From Arenicola marina (lineage: Eukaryota; Annelida; Polychaeta; Arenicolidae): a stretch of 64,000 bases of DNA. This document shows, one piece after another, positions 11,077 through 26,179 of the stretch (its first letter is position 1; each line of letters starts with the position of its first letter). The stretch is taken from assembly GCA_964019135.1 (NCBI GenBank), contig OZ025265.1, forward strand, positions 3,409,318 through 3,473,317. The letters run 5' to 3'. The position numbers were made by a program, and so were the translations under genes. Under the pieces are notes generated by a model. It ran no database searches and was not told the DNA's origin. It worked only from the letters and a program-made list of their open reading frames with translations.

Positions 11077-13277
11077 TTTGCGCCGACGTAATTTAGGTAG
11101 GGGTAGAGGGGCTTTAAGAACCCATTAAATACCCCCTGTGCTGAGAGAGACATGGCCAGTCCAGCCAGATGTGACGCTGTGTAGGGGTGCAACAGGACCG
11201 GAGCGAGGGGGGGGGGGCGGGTAGGTAGGGACGGGTCTGGGGGATTGTCTCACGCCCGTGATACAAGTGGTAACTACATGAACACTATTGTCATAACACT
11301 ATGAACTAACTACATGCCAAATTGTCACAGTTTTCCACCCACCCGGATTTAACACGATTGGCCTGCATAATTGATCCGATTTGTCTTACAGATCCAGCAA
11401 CCAGGGTGTGTTTTGTCCTTACAGCTGGCGCCCTCCGTGACTCGCGTGTCCGTGGGTATGAGACCCCCGGCGTGACTCCTAGCTGTGGGCCCTCTATTAT
11501 CGCTCTCCCGCCGACATGGTCGCCCTTTGCGCGCGACACGCCCTAGGAGCACCCCCGGGGGGTTAAATGGTAAAGGTGTGGTGGTTGGGGTGATGGTAGG
11601 CGGGAGTAGGGTATGGGGATAGGGGTATGGGTGGCGGGGAGAATTGTGTTGGTGGAGATGGTGGTTGTGGTAGGAGTGATGGTGGTGGTGGTTGCGGGGA
11701 GAACGTAGGGTATAGGGATGGATAGGGGTTGCGATGTGGGGACGGGCAAAGGCAAGTGCCATAGAGAGGAGGTTGCACAGGAGGCGGACAGTGGCGTGCT
11801 ATAACGATTAAGTGTTGTCTCCGGCCAATTATTATATTGGAGCTTGTATAGCCAGAACCCGTATATAACGGGGTCATCCATCTCCATCATAATGTAGCTA
11901 CGACATCCATATTGCCTGTCCTTTCAACGGGGGCATAAATTATGAATCAGACTCGCGATAGAGCACCCCCCACCCCCCTCCCCCTTTCACCTTCCCGCCC
12001 TATCGCTGAGACGTTCCTGTATGAAGGTCAAGGCTCCGCCAAGGTATGTCCGCCGACTCCCTTCCCCATGTCCGCATTTTAGACAAACCATCTTAAGCGT
12101 CCACACCCCGTTCACCATTCCATCATGGCCAAACGTTGCTAAACTGCCGAATGAGCGAATATATGACACATATAAAATGTCCTGATCTTCGGTGGAGGAA
12201 AAACAATACGCACACATCATGCCAGAGAGGCAGCCACATTGATATGTCGGGGTAAAGGACACAGAATGACAAAAAGGGATGGTGACACAGAATTATACAT
12301 TGCACACCAGGCTCTGCTACCCCCACAATGGCTGAGACATATTACGCTCGCCATCGACCGCCGACACGGCTAAGTGTCGTGGCCAACATCTGCGATGGAA
12401 TCCGTGACGTGGGCGGAGCCTCCTGGCATGGTCGTTACGTTACCGAGGCGATGACGCACGGACCACGTGATGACGTCCACAGCTAGAACAGACACACCCA
12501 TGGCCTCCTGCTGTTGCCAATAATCGAATCGGCCGCCGACACAGGTTCCGTGTACGGCAGGTCATATATATGGCTGTAGGCGAGACAACTACACAGCGAG
12601 TCTCAGCAGCCAGCGGTAAGTTGTTCATCTCCATGGTTAGCGGCACCTGATTCCACTGTACTGGTTGTGGTCAGTCTTGGTGGGCGTCATCATCTCCATA
12701 TGCCCTCCCACCTCCACACCCCTCCCCCCTCCGCCCTTTACCCTCCACAGCCCTTCCCCCTCCACCTTATACATCTCTCCCCCTACCCCATCCGCAGCCC
12801 TCCCCCCTCCCCCCTCCATCCACCACACCCCACTAACCTTCACCCGCCACACCCCTCCCCCCTCCACCTCCACAAACTTTCATCCTCCCGCCTCCAGTCC
12901 CAGCTCTCCTTTTGAAATCCTCCTCCCGTTCTTTGTCCAAGACCTTCTGATACCGATATTCGGCTTTTTTTTTATTTCTTTTTGATTTGCTTTTCCAGAA
13001 GATACATCACAATAAGATCTCAGTTTCATGGAATGTTTAACACACAATACGTACATTATATAATCAATTGCTTGACTCTAGATGACTCTCGGGGTTTCCA
13101 TTTTCCGCCTACTTTTGCTTTTAATCTTGGCGATACATGTTTTTCAAGTTCGTATGTGAATTTAATACAGCCCCAGAGAAAGTTGGCACGGTAGCGCGAT
13201 ATTTACATTGGTATATATGTCTTTTAACAATTATTATTATATGATTGACCAGAACAGAAGCAGCTATGCTTTTCCCA
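11077..13277. other. Non-coding with GT-rich and CT-rich low-complexity tracts
   Basis: It contains a G10 run near 11208, a GGT/GT-rich stretch at about 11570-11720 and a CCT/CCA-rich stretch at about 12705-12900. Between them is unique DNA with no recognisable gene. A GGTAAGT string near 12615 could be a splice donor, but no exon can be argued for. Confidence 0.5.
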
Positions 13278-16200
13278 CTCCGTCCAGTGACGTTACCATT
13301 ACCATCCCGTCGAGTGACATTAACATTACCTCCCCGTCCAGTGACATCACCATTACCACCCCATCCAGTGACATCACCATTACCACCCCGTCCAGTGACA
13401 TCACCATTACCACCCCGCCCAGTGACATCACCATCACCACCCCATCCAGTGACATCACCATTACCGCCCCATCCAGTGACATCACCATTACCACCCCGTC
13501 CAGTGACATCACCATTACCACCCCGTCCAGTGACATCACCATCACCACCCCGTCCAGTGACATCACCATTACCACCCCATCCAGTGACATCACCATTACC
13601 ACCCCATCCAGTGACATCACCATTACCACCCCGTCCAGTGATATCACCATTACCTCCCCATCCAGTGACATCACCATTACCGCCCCATCCAGTGACATCA
13701 CCATTACCACCCCATCCAGTGACATCACCATTACCACCCCGTCCAGTGACATCACCATTACTACCCCTCCTAGTGATATCACCATTACCACCCCATCCAG
13801 TAACATCACCATTACCACCCCGTCCAGTGATATCACCATTACCTCCCCATCCAGTGACATCACCATTACCGCCCCATCCAGTGACATCACCATTACCACC
13901 CCACCCAGTGACATCACCATTACCACCCCGTCCAGTGACATCACCATTACCACCCCATCCAGTGACATCACCATTACCACCCTATCCAGTGACATCACCA
14001 TTACCACCCCATTCAGTGACATCACCATTACCACCCCATCCAGTGACATCACCATAACCACCCCATCCAGTGACATCACCATTACCACCCCATCCAGTGA
14101 CATCACCATTACCACCCCGCCCAGTGACGTCACCATTACCACCCCATCCAGTGACATCACCATTACCACCCCGTCCAGTGACATCACCATTACCACCCCG
14201 TCCAGTGACATCACCATTACCACCCCATCCAGTGACATCACCATTACCACCCCGCCCAGTGACATCACCATTACCACTCCGTCCAGTGACATCACCATTA
14301 CCACCCCATCCAGTGACATCACCATTACCACCCCAGCCAGTGACATCACCATTACCACCCCGTCCAGTGACATCACCATCACCGCCCCATCCAGTGACAT
14401 CACCATTACCACGGCATCCAGTGACATCACCATTACCACCCCGCCCAGTGACATCACCATTACCACCCCGCCCAGTGACATCACCATTACCACCCCATCC
14501 AGTGACATCACCATTACCACCCCATCCAGTGACATCACCATTACCGCCCCATCCAGTGACATCACCATCACCACCCCATCCAGTGACATCACCATTACCA
14601 TCCCGCCCAGTGACATCACCATTACCACCCCGTCCAGTGACATCACCATTACCACCCCATCCAGTGACATCACCATCACCACCCCAGCCAGTGACATCAC
14701 CATTACCACCCCATCCAGTGACATCACCATTACCTCCCCATCCAGTGACATCACCATCACCACCCCATCCAGTGACATCACCATTACCACCCCATCCAGT
14801 GACATCACCATTACCACCCCGCCCAGTGACATCACCATTACCACCCCGTCCAGTGACATCACCATTACCACCCCGTCCAGCGACATCACCATTACCACCC
14901 CATCCAGTGACATCACCATCACCACCCCGTCCAGTGACGTCACCATTACCGCCCCATCCAGTGACATCACCATCACCACCCCATCCAGTGACATCACCAT
15001 TACCACCCCGCCCAGTGACATCACCATTACCACCCCATCCAGTGACATCACCATTACCACCCCATCCAGTGACATCACCATCACCACCCCAGCCAGTGAC
15101 ATCACCATTACCACCCCATCCAGTGACATCACCATTACCTCCCCATCCAGTGACATCACTATCACCACCCCATCCAGTGACATCACCATTACCACCTCAT
15201 CCAGTGACATCACCATTACCACCCCGCCCAGTGACATCACCATTACCACCCCGCCCAGTGACATCACCATGACCACCCCGTCCAGTGACATCACCATTAC
15301 CACCCCGTCCAGTGACATCACCATTACCACCCCGCCCAGTGACATCACCATTACCACCCCATCCAGTGACATCACCATCACCACCCCATCCAGTGACATC
15401 ACCAGCATCACCCCGTCCAGTGACGTCACCATTACCAAACGCCCAGTGACATCACCATTACCACCCCATCCAGTGACATCACCATTACCACCCCGTCCAG
15501 TGACATCACCATTACCACCCCGCCCAGTGACATCACCATTACCACCCCATCCAGTGACATCACCATCACCACCCCATCCAGTGACATCACCATCACCACC
15601 CCGTCCAGTGACATCACCATTACCACCCCAGCCAGTGACATCACCATTACCACCTCATCCAGTGACATCACCATTACCGCCCCGCCCAGTGACATCACCA
15701 TTACCACCCCATCCAGTGACATCACCATTACCACCCCATCCAGTGACATCACCATTACCTCCCCAACCAATGACATCACCATTACCACCCCATCCAGTGA
15801 CATCACCATTACCACCCCATCCAGTGACATCACCATTACCACCCCGCCCAGTGACGTCACCATTACCACCCCATCCAGTGACATCACCATTACCACCTCG
15901 TCCATTGACATCACCATTACCACCCCGCCCAGTGACATCACCATTACCACCCCGCCCAGTGACATCACCATCACCACCTCGTCAAGTGACATCACCACCA
16001 CCCCAGCCAGTGACATCACCATTACCGCCTCATCCAGTGACATCACCATTACCGCCCCATCCAGTGACATCACCATTACCTCCCCATCCAGTGACATCAC
16101 CATGACCACCCCATCCAGTGACATCACCATTACCACCCCATCCAGTGACATCACCATTACCGCCCCATCCAGTGACATCACCATTACCACCCCGTCCAGT

Positions 16201-19200
16201 GACATCACCATTACCACCCCGTCCAGGGACATCACCATTACCACCCCGTCCAGTGACATCACCATTACCACCCCATCCAGTGACATCACCATTACCGCCC
16301 CGCCCAGTGACGTCACCATTACCACCCCGCCCAGTGGCATCACCATTACAACCCCATCCAGTGACATCACCATTACCTCCCCGTCCAGTGACATCACCAT
16401 TACCACCCCGTCCAGTGACATCACCATTACCACCCCGCCCAGTGACGTCACCATTACCACCCCGCCCAGTGACGTCAACATTACCACCCCGTCCAGTGAC
16501 ATCACCATTACACCCCGTCCAGTGACATCACCATTACCACCCCGCCCAGTGACATTACCATTACCACCCCGCCCAGTGACATCACCATTACCACCCCATC
16601 CAGTGACATCACCATTACCACCCCATCCAGTGACATCACCATCACCGCCCCATCCAGTGACATCACCATTACCACCCCGCCCAGTGACATCACCATTACC
16701 ACCCCAGCCAGTGACATCACCATTACCGCCCCGTCCAGTGACATCACCATTACCGCCCCCTCCAGGGACATCACCATTACCACCCCGTCCAGTGACATCA
16801 CCATTACCACACCATCCAGTGACATCACCATGACCACCCCATCCAGTGACATCACCATTACCACCCCGTCCAGTGACATCACCATTACCACCCCATCCAG
16901 TGACATCACCATTACCACCCCATCCCGTGACATCACCATCACCACCCCATCCAGTGACATCACCATTACCACCCCATCCAGTGACATCACCATTACCTCC
17001 CCATCCAGTGACATCACCATTACCACCCCGTCCAGTGACATCACCATCACCACCCCATCCAGTGACATCACCATTATCACCCCATCCAGTGACATCACCA
17101 TTACCACCCCGTCCAGTGACATCACCATTACCACCCCAGCCAGTGACATCACCATTACCACCCCATCCAGTGACATCACCATTACCACCTCGTCCAGTGA
17201 CATTACCATTACCACCCCATCCAGTGACATCACCATTACCGCCCCGTCCAGTGACATCACCATTACCACCCCATCCAGTGACATCACCATCACCACCCCA
17301 TCCAGTGACATCACCATTACCACCCCATCCAGTGACATCACCATTACCACCCCGTCCAGTGACATCACCATTACCACCCCATCCAGTGACATCACCATTA
17401 CCACCCCGCCCAGTGACATCACCATTACCACTCCGTCCAGTGACATCACCATCACCGCCCCAACCAGTGACATCACCATTACCACCCCATCCAGTGACGT
17501 CCCCATTACCACCCCGCCCAGTGACATCACCATTACCACCCCGTCCAGTGACGTCCCCATTACCACCCCATCCAGTGACATCACCATTACCACCCCGTCC
17601 AGTGACATCACCATTACCACCCCATCCAGTGACATCACCACTACCACCCCGCCCAGTGACATCACCATTACCACCCCGTCCAGTGACATCACCATTACCA
17701 CCCCGCCCAGTGACATTACCATCACCTCCCCATCCAGTGACATCACCATTACCGCCCCATCCAGTGACATCACCATTACCGCCGTATCCAGTGACATCAC
17801 CATTACCGCCCCAGCCAGTGACATCACCATTACCACCCCATCCAGTGACATCACCATTACCTCCCCATCCAGTGACATCACTATCACCACCCCATCCAGT
17901 GACATCACCATTACCACCCCATCCAGTGACATCACCATTACCACCCCGCCCAGTGACATCACCATTACCACCCCGCCCAGTGACATCACCATGACCACCC
18001 CGTCCAGTGACATCCCCATTACCACCCCGTCCAGTGACATCACCATTACCACCCCGCCCAGTGACATCACCATTACCACCCCATCCAGTGACATCACCAT
18101 CACCACCCCATCCAGTGACATCACCAGCATCACCCCGTCCAGTGACGTCACCATTACCAAACGCCCAGTGACATCACCATTACCACCCCATCCAGTGACA
18201 TCACCATTACCACCCCGTCCAGTGACATCACCATTACCACCCCGCCCAGTGACATCACCATTACCACCCCATCCAGTGACATCACCATCACCACCCCATC
18301 CAGTGACATCACCATCACCACCCCGTCCAGTGACATCACCATTACCACCCCAGCCAGTGACATCACCATTACCACCTCATCCAGTGACATCACCATTACC
18401 GCCCCGCCCAGTGACATCACCATTACCACCCCATCCAGTGACATCACCATTACCACCCCATCCAGTGACATCACCATTACCTCCCCAACCAATGACATCA
18501 CCATTACCACCCCATCCAGTGACATCACCATTACCACCCCATCCAGTGACATCACCATTACCACCCCGCCCAGTGACGTCACCATTACCACCCCATCCAG
18601 TGACATCACCATTACCACCTCGTCCATTGACATCACCATTACCACCCCGCCCAGTGACATCACCATTACCACCCCGCCCAGTGACATCACCATCACCACC
18701 TCGTCAAGTGACATCACCACCACCCCAGCCAGTGACATCACCATTACCGCCTCATCCAGTGACATCACCATTACCGCCCCATCCAGTGACATCACCATTA
18801 TCTCCCCATCCAGTGACATCGCCATGACCACCCCATCCAGTGACATCACCATTACCACCCCATCCAGTGACATCACCATTACCGCCCCATCCAGTGACAT
18901 CACCATTACCACCCCGTCCAGTGACATCACCATTACCACCCCGTCCAGGGACATCACCATTACCACCCCGTCCAGTGACATCACCATTACCACCCCATCC
19001 AGTGACATCACCATTACCGCCCCGCCCAGTGACGTCACCATTACCACCCCGCCCAGTGGCATCACCATTACAACCCCATCCAGTGACATCACCATTACCT
19101 CCCCGTCCAGTGACATCACCATTACCACCCCGTCCAGTGACATCACCATTACCACCCCGCCCAGTGACGTCACCATTACCACCCCGCCCAGTGACGTCAA

Positions 19201-22200
19201 CATTACCACCCCGTCCAGTGACATCACCATTACACCCCGTCCAGTGACATCACCATTACCACCCCGCCCAGTGACATTACCATTACCACCCCGCCCAGTG
19301 ACATCACCATTACCACCCCATCCAGTGACATCACCATTACCACCCCATCCAGTGACATCACCATCACCGCCCCATCCAGTGACATCACCATTACCACCCC
19401 GCCCAGTGACATCACCATTACCACCCCAGCCAGTGACATCACCATTACCGCCCCGTCCAGTGACATCACCATTACCGCCCCCTCCAGGGACATCACCATT
19501 ACCACCCCGTCCAGTGACATCACCATTACCACACCATCCAGTGACATCACCATGACCACCCCATCCAGTGACATCACCATTACCACCCCGTCCAGTGACA
19601 TCACCATTACCACCCCATCCAGTGACATCACCATTACCACCCCATCCAGTGACATCACCATTACCTCCCCATCCAGTGACATCACCATTACCAGCCCGTC
19701 CAGTGACATCACCATTACCACCCCATCCAGTGACATCACCATTACCACCCCATCCAGTGACATCACCATTACCACCCCATTCAGTGACATCACCATTATC
19801 ACCCCATCCAGTGACATCACCATTACCACCCCGTCCAGTGACATCACCATTACCACCCCAGCCAGTGACATCAGCATTACCACCCCATCCAGTGACATCA
19901 CCATTACCACCTCGTCCAGTGACATTACCATTACCACCCCATCCAGTGACATCACCATTACCGCCCCGTCCAGTGACATCACCATTACCACCCCATCCAG
20001 TGACATCACCATCACCACCCCATCCAGTGACATCACCATTACCACCCCATCCAGTGACATCACCATTACCACCCCGTCCAGTGACATCACCATTACCGCC
20101 CCGTCCAGTGACATCACCATTACCGCCCCCTCCAGGGACATCACCATTACCACCCCGTCCAGTGACATCACCATTACCACACCATCCAGTGACATCACCA
20201 TGACCACCCCATCCAGTGACATCACCATTACCACCCCGTCCAGTGACATCACCATTACCACCCCATCCAGTGACATCACCATTACCACCCCATCCAGTGA
20301 CATCACCATTACCTCCCCATCCAGTGACATCACCATTACCAGCCCGTCCAGTGACATCACCATTACCACCCCATCCAGTGACATCACCATTACCACCCCA
20401 TCCAGTGACATCACCATTACCACCCCATTCAGTGACATCACCATTATCACCCCATCCAGTGACATCACCATTACCACCCCGTCCAGTGACATCACCATTA
20501 CCACCCCAGCCAGTGACATCACCATTACCACCCCATCCAGTGACATCACCATTACCACCTCGTCCAGTGACATTACCATTACCACCCCATCCAGTGACAT
20601 CACCATTACCGCCCCGTCCAGTGACATCACCATTACCACCCCATCCAGTGACATCACCATCACCACCCCATCCAGTGACATCACCATTACCACCCCATCC
20701 AGTGACATCACCATTACCACCCCGTCCAGTGACATCACCATTACCACCCCATCCAGTGACATCACCATTACCACCCCGCCCAGTGACATCACCATTACCA
20801 CTCCGTCCAGTGACATCACCATCACCGCCCCAACCAGTGACATCACCATTACCACCCCATCCAGTGACGTCCCCATTACCACCCCGCCCAGTGACATCAC
20901 CATTACCACCCCGTCCAGTGACGTCCCCATTACCACCCCATCCAGTGACATCACCATTACCACCCCGTCCAGTGACATCACCATTACCACCCCATCCAGT
21001 GACATCACCACTACCACCCCGCCCAGTGACATCACCATTACCACCCCGTCCAGTGACATCACCATTACCACCCCGCCCAGTGACATCACCATTACCACCC
21101 CATCCAGTGACATCACCATTACCACCCCATCCAGTGACATCACCATTACCACCCCATTCAGTGACATCACCATTATCACCCCATCCAGTGACATCACCAT
21201 TACCACCCCGTCCAGTGACATCACCATTACCACCCCAGCCAGTGACATCACCATTACCACCCCATCCAGTGACATCACCATTACCACCTCGTCCAGTGAC
21301 ATTACCATTACCACCCCATCCAGTGACATCACCATTACCGCCCCGTCCAGTGACATCACCATTACCACCCCATCCAGTGACATCACCATCACCACCCCAT
21401 CCAGTGACATCACCATTACCACCCCATCCAGTGACATCACCATTACCACCCCGTCCAGTGACATCACCATTACCACCCCATCCAGTGACATCACCATTAC
21501 CACCCCGCCCAGTGACATCACCATTACCACTCCGTCCAGTGACATCACCATCACCGCCCCAACCAGTGACATCACCATTACCACCCCATCCAGTGACGTC
21601 CCCATTACCACCCCGCCCAGTGACATCACCATTACCACCCCGTCCAGTGACGTCCCCATTACCACCCCATCCAGTGACATCACCATTACCACCCCGTCCA
21701 GTGACATCACCATTACCACCCCATCCAGTGACATCACCACTACCACCCCGCCCAGTGACATCACCATTACCACCCCGTCCAGTGACATCACCATTACCAC
21801 CCCGCCCAGTGACATTACCATCACCTCCCCATCCAGTGACATCACCATTACCGCCCCATCCAGTGACATCTCCATTACCGCCGTATCCAGTGACATCACC
21901 ATTACCGCCCCATCCAGTGACATCACCATTACCTCCCCATCCAGTGACATCACCATGACCACCCCATCCAGTGACATCACCATTACCACCCCATCCAGTG
22001 ACATCACCATTACCACCCCATCCAGTGACATCACCATGACCACCCCATTCAGTGACATCACCATTACCGCCCTATCCAGTGACATCACCATTACCACCCC
22101 ATCCAGTGACATCACCATTACCACCCCGTCCAGTGACATCACCATCACCACCCCATCCAGTGACATCACCATTACCACCCCGTCCAGTGACATCACCATT

Positions 22201-23225
22201 ACCAACCCAGCCAGTGACATCACCATTACCGCCCCGCCCAGTGACATCACCATTACCACCCCATCCAGTGACATCACCATTACCACCCCATCCAGTGACA
22301 TCACCATTACCTCCCCAACCAGTGACATCACAGTTACCACCCCATCCAGTGACATCACCATTACCACCGCATCCAGTGACATCACCATTACCACCCCGCC
22401 CAGTGACGTCACCGTTACCACCCCATCCAGTGACATCACCATGACCACCCCATCCAGTAACATCACCATTACCTCCCCATCCAGTGACATCACCATTACC
22501 GCCCCATCCAGTGACATTACCATCACCACCTCGTCCAGTGACATCACCATTACCGCCCCATCCAGTGACATCACCATTACCACCCCATCCAGTGACATCA
22601 CCATTACCACCCCATCCAGTGACATCACCATTACCACCCCGCCCAGTGACATCACCATTACCGCCCCATCCAGTGACATTACCATCACCACCTCGTCCAG
22701 TGACATCACCATTACCGCCCCATCCAGTGACATCACCATTACCACCCCATCCAGTGACATCACCATTACCACCCCATCCAGTGACATCACCATTACCACC
22801 CCGCCCAGTGACATCACCATTACCACCCCATCTAGTGACATCACCATTACCACCCCATCCAGTGACATCACCATTACCGCCCCATCCAGTGACATCACCA
22901 TTACCTCCCCAGCCAGTGACATCACCATTACCACCCCAGCCAGTGACATCACCATTACCACCCCGCCCAGTGACATCACCATTACCGCCCCATCCAGTGA
23001 CATCACCATTACCACCCCATCCAGTGACATCACCATTACCGCCCCATCCAGTGACATCACCATTACCACCCCAGCCAGTGACATCACCATTACCACCCCA
23101 GCCAGTGACATCACCATTACCACCCCGCCCAGTGACATCACCATTACCGCCCCATCCAGTGACATCACCATGACCACCTCATCCAGTGACATCACCATGA
23201 CGACCCCATCCAGTGACATCACCAT
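13278..23225. repeat. Giant 27-bp minisatellite, about 368 copies
   Basis: Units contain CCAGTGACATCACCATTACC plus an ACCCC(A/G)TCC-type variable part. The consensus unit has about 12 C and only 2 G, so the plus strand is strongly C-rich for 10 kb. As 27 is a multiple of three and the unit lacks stops in several frames, frames of hundreds of codons exist on both strands ((TPSSDITIT)n and (PVTSPLPPH)n on plus, (MSLDGVVMV)n on minus). They switch frame at a few irregular units (near 15440, 15995, 16511, 18160, 18720, 19233). Some units carry TGACGTCA in place of TGACATCA. Confidence 0.99.
15092..20200. repeat. 2,722-bp higher-order duplication inside the 27-bp array
   Basis: Rare variants recur at a fixed offset of 2,722 bp. 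The ACCAAACGCCCAG irregularity is near 15436 and 18158, the TCGTCAAGTGACATCACC irregularity near 15980 and 18702, the TTACACCCCGTCC join near 16508 and 19230, and ATTATCACC at 17073 and 19795. The first copy begins near 15092 and the second near 17814. ATTATCACC recurs again at 20443 and 21172 (648 and 729 bp on, 24 and 27 units), so smaller blocks were duplicated later. Confidence 0.9.
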
Positions 23226-24082
23226 CACATCTTTGCGCCCTTTCCCGGTCCGCTCCGCCTTGTCGATGCGAGACGGAAGACGCCTGGAACATAAACCCTA
23301 GACTATGCTGCCATAAACATTTGCCTCGTCTTTCACTAAATCTGGGTTGCAGCAACAGCTGGAACAACAGCAATGGGAGCCTGAATGCCCCCCCCCCCCA
23401 CCCCCCCGCCACGCCCCCCCCCCCCCCCCATGGCTCCCTCCATCATAACACACTGCAGCCACAGCGGTAGGCGAGCAGTGACCTTTCCGACCACGTGACC
23501 CCCCAGACGGCTTCATAACTCGACATCCTGCGCCCATTAATTTCCGGACGCTCCGACGGGTCACGTGATCTGTTTCTTTTATACGGTTGTCCTGGCTTAC
23601 TTGACTTGAGGTAGGGTTGAATGAAATAATGGTATCCGGCATTATCTTTGCTTCCAGCCCCGCCCCCCCCACTCCCCTACCCACCCCCTTGATCCTCACA
23701 GTGACTCCCATGGGCATTCCCAGACCTAATGACACGACTTACCCAGGTCCAGGGGAGCCTCGCCATCGGTTCCTCCCGTTAGTCTTCCAGTATATCAAAA
23801 CGGAAACACGAACGCAAAAATAATGAACCATGAGAGTCTTGTTTCTCTCACTTTGAACAAGTCATGTATGTTTCTCTCAATATTCTCTAAAGGTTATTTC
23901 AAGGATTCATATGAAGCAATGCGCCTGACATGTGTACATCTGGCTTTCTGTGTGCAATATGGTTTCTTTTTCAAAGTCTTACATGCGAATTGAGTTTGTC
24001 CAGTAGGTCTGAACCCCGAGCCCGCCTTGGAGAAGGTCATTATGGATGGCAGATTTTTCTTCAACTTTAGGTGTAGAAGACC
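23226..24082. other. Unique spacer with C-runs, no gene recognised
   Basis: It holds two C-rich homopolymer clusters near 23388-23430 and 23660. Frames crossing it are extensions of repeat or homopolymer reading and show no domain. Confidence 0.5.
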
Positions 24083-24122
24083 TCTGACATTTTTTTTTTA
24101 TTATTTTTTTTTTTATAAGGAT

Positions 24123-24128
24123 TTTATT
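24123..24128 (-). terminator. Polyadenylation signal AATAAA of the LINE
   Basis: AATAAA on the minus strand lies about 10 bp before the A-rich tail (24090-24114) and about 38 bp after the ORF2 stop. Confidence 0.8.
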
Positions 24129-24165
24129 CACCAAAACATATAAAATCAGTTGACAGAGGTTCGAA

Positions 24166-24550
24166 TTAAAACATGATCGTGCTTATAAAACGAAGAATAC
24201 TTCCAACATCGGTCCAATTTAACAAAATATACACATTTGCTTTTGTCATTAATTCACGCTTGAGAAATGCCTTTGACTTAGTACTCTCTCGGCTAGCACC
24301 GTCTTTAATGTGGAGAAGCCAGCCTTTGTATAAAAGAAATGATAGCACCGATATTACAAAGTTGATCGATTTATTCTGAACGCCGAGAATAATTTCCTTT
24401 AAACTAATTTTAACGCTCAGCAGCTCTGATGTCAGTTTCCAAATTTCTTTCGAGAAATAACAATCATGTAACAAATGCATAGTATTTTCTGGGAGTCCAC
24501 ATCGGTCACGCAAGTCAGATTAAATTTTTCCCCATTTCACAAGGTTTCTT
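24166..24550 (-). pseudogene. LINE ORF2 C-terminal zinc-finger region
   Basis: After the RT frame stops at 24569, KWGKI, a TAA, and SDLRDRCGLPENTMHLLHDC continue the protein in another frame to a TAG/TAA near 24166. The CG..E..MHLLHDC pattern matches the end-of-ORF2 zinc finger of L1-like elements. The position where a first Cys is normally found reads Arg (CGT), one base from TGT. Hence at least one frameshift, one stop and one lost zinc ligand. Confidence 0.75.
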
Positions 24551-24568
24551 CTGCAGGGTTAGATTTGA

Positions 24569-26179
24569 TTAATTACTTAAGTTAAAGGCAGCTATTTTTC
24601 TGTCTGGAATATCCTTAATTTTCCTCTTATATTCATCAGCAAAATTAATATCGAGGCGGTTGAAAAGATTTGATAATTTTACTTCTGTGTTCGGTACTTC
24701 ACTTTTCTTCGCAATAAATATTTCATAATATGCGCGAGTCGAGAGGTCGGCGATCGGGGCGGCTAGCGGGGCAGTTGCATATGGACATGAGGCGTATGAC
24801 ATCTCCGAGTTTATGACGTCTTTATATGGTTTAAGAGCCTGCCGTAGAAGAGATATCTCAGCAAAAATATTCCTCTTGTCTTTCACTCTTTCGTGTATTG
24901 AGAGCTCACATAGTTTCCCCATTGAGAAATCCAAATCTCTTATACGTATGATCCCTACTTCTATGAAGGACTTGAAAAGCAGGCAACAGTTTTTCCCGCA
25001 TATTTTCTTGTACGAAATAAAATAATTTCCCCAGAGAATTTCGTCACGCAGGTTTTCAAATACAATAGGTCGCGTTTCTTCTTTGCTTTGGCTATAGAAT
25101 TTGCATACTTCTTGGTAGAATTTAGGCAGAAGTTTAATTTGTGGTAGGTTTTGCTTGTTGATATTTTTAAATTTCAGAAAAATGAAGTCGTCTCCAAGAC
25201 TATTTAAGTGCGATCGGGCTAGAACGTTCCAATTTTCGTAAACGTTGACGATCCTTTTAACCCATGATGCTTTTATGGTTTGAAAGTGGGAAATTATGTC
25301 AATCATTGCTATGCCGCCTTGTTGTATTTTACGTATTAATTGCTTTTGTTTCAGTCTATCGCTTTTTCCCCAAATGAAATTATATAGGATTTTGTCGATC
25401 TGCGAGATCGTTTGGTCGTTTGGTATAGCTGTATGTGTCGCTACGAATGTTACTTTAGGAACAAGAAGTGTTTTGATAATGGTTACCTTTCCAAATATGG
25501 TATGTTCTCGAGTTCGCCAGTTTTCAATCTCATCTTTTATTTGTTTTATCTTTTTTTCCCAGTTTAGTTCATTGCATTTGGCTAGATTTTGTCCAATGTA
25601 TATTCCAAGGTATCTTATGGGAGTGCTTACAACTTTTATATCATTAATAGTAATATTTTTGTGCTTGTCTTTGCCTAAGTACATTCCAATTGTTTTGCTT
25701 TTGTTTAACAGAGGTCCAGCCCCATTTGAGAAAGCATCGATTTCTTCGAATACAAATTTTATTTGATCTGCATCTTGCAGTAGCAGTGTGCCATCGTCGG
25801 CATATTGAGACAGTTTCACTGTTTTTTCTTTACCATGTTGTTTAATGCGGTAGCCTTTTATTTTTTCATTGCTTTTTATTTCAATAGATAAGATTTCGAC
25901 TACGATGATAAAAAGTAGAGCTGAGAGGGGGCATCCTTGTTTGACACCTCGGTTTACTTGAAAGCTTTCTGACATAAGCCCATTATTTTTTACGTACAGA
26001 TAAGAATTGTTGTATAAAGTCTGAACCCATTTAATGAATTCATTTCCAAAATTGAACTTTTTGAGTACTTTTTCTATAAACAGCCACTCTACCGAATCGA
26101 AAGCTTTCTCAAAATCGAGAAATAATAGCAGACCTTTTTTGTCTTTTGTGTCTTGATGCTGGCTTGATTTCAGCCTTGC
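24569..26179 (-). pseudogene. LINE ORF2 reverse transcriptase, palm and thumb regions
   Basis: The open frame of 536 codons begins after a TAA at 26182-26180. Motif A is FLDFEKAFDSVEW (about 26087-26125), motif B is NRGVKQGCPLSALLF, and the catalytic motif C is QYADDG with YADD at 25793-25804. These are followed by PIRYLGIYIG and the L1-type thumb sequence PNDQTISQIDKILYNFIWG and GGIAMIDI. The fingers (motifs 0-2) are missing, which fits the deletion that also removed the endonuclease end. The palm itself is intact over about 470 residues, so the damage is recent relative to the element's age. Confidence 0.93.

Noticed and set aside
13208..23301. Open frames of 240-1,332 codons on both strands (TPSSDITIT-, PVTSPLPPH- and MSLDGVVMV-type repeat proteins)
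   Set aside because: They are the same 27-bp unit read in different frames, open on both strands, switching frame at irregular units. No start context, signal or non-repeat domain supports a gene.
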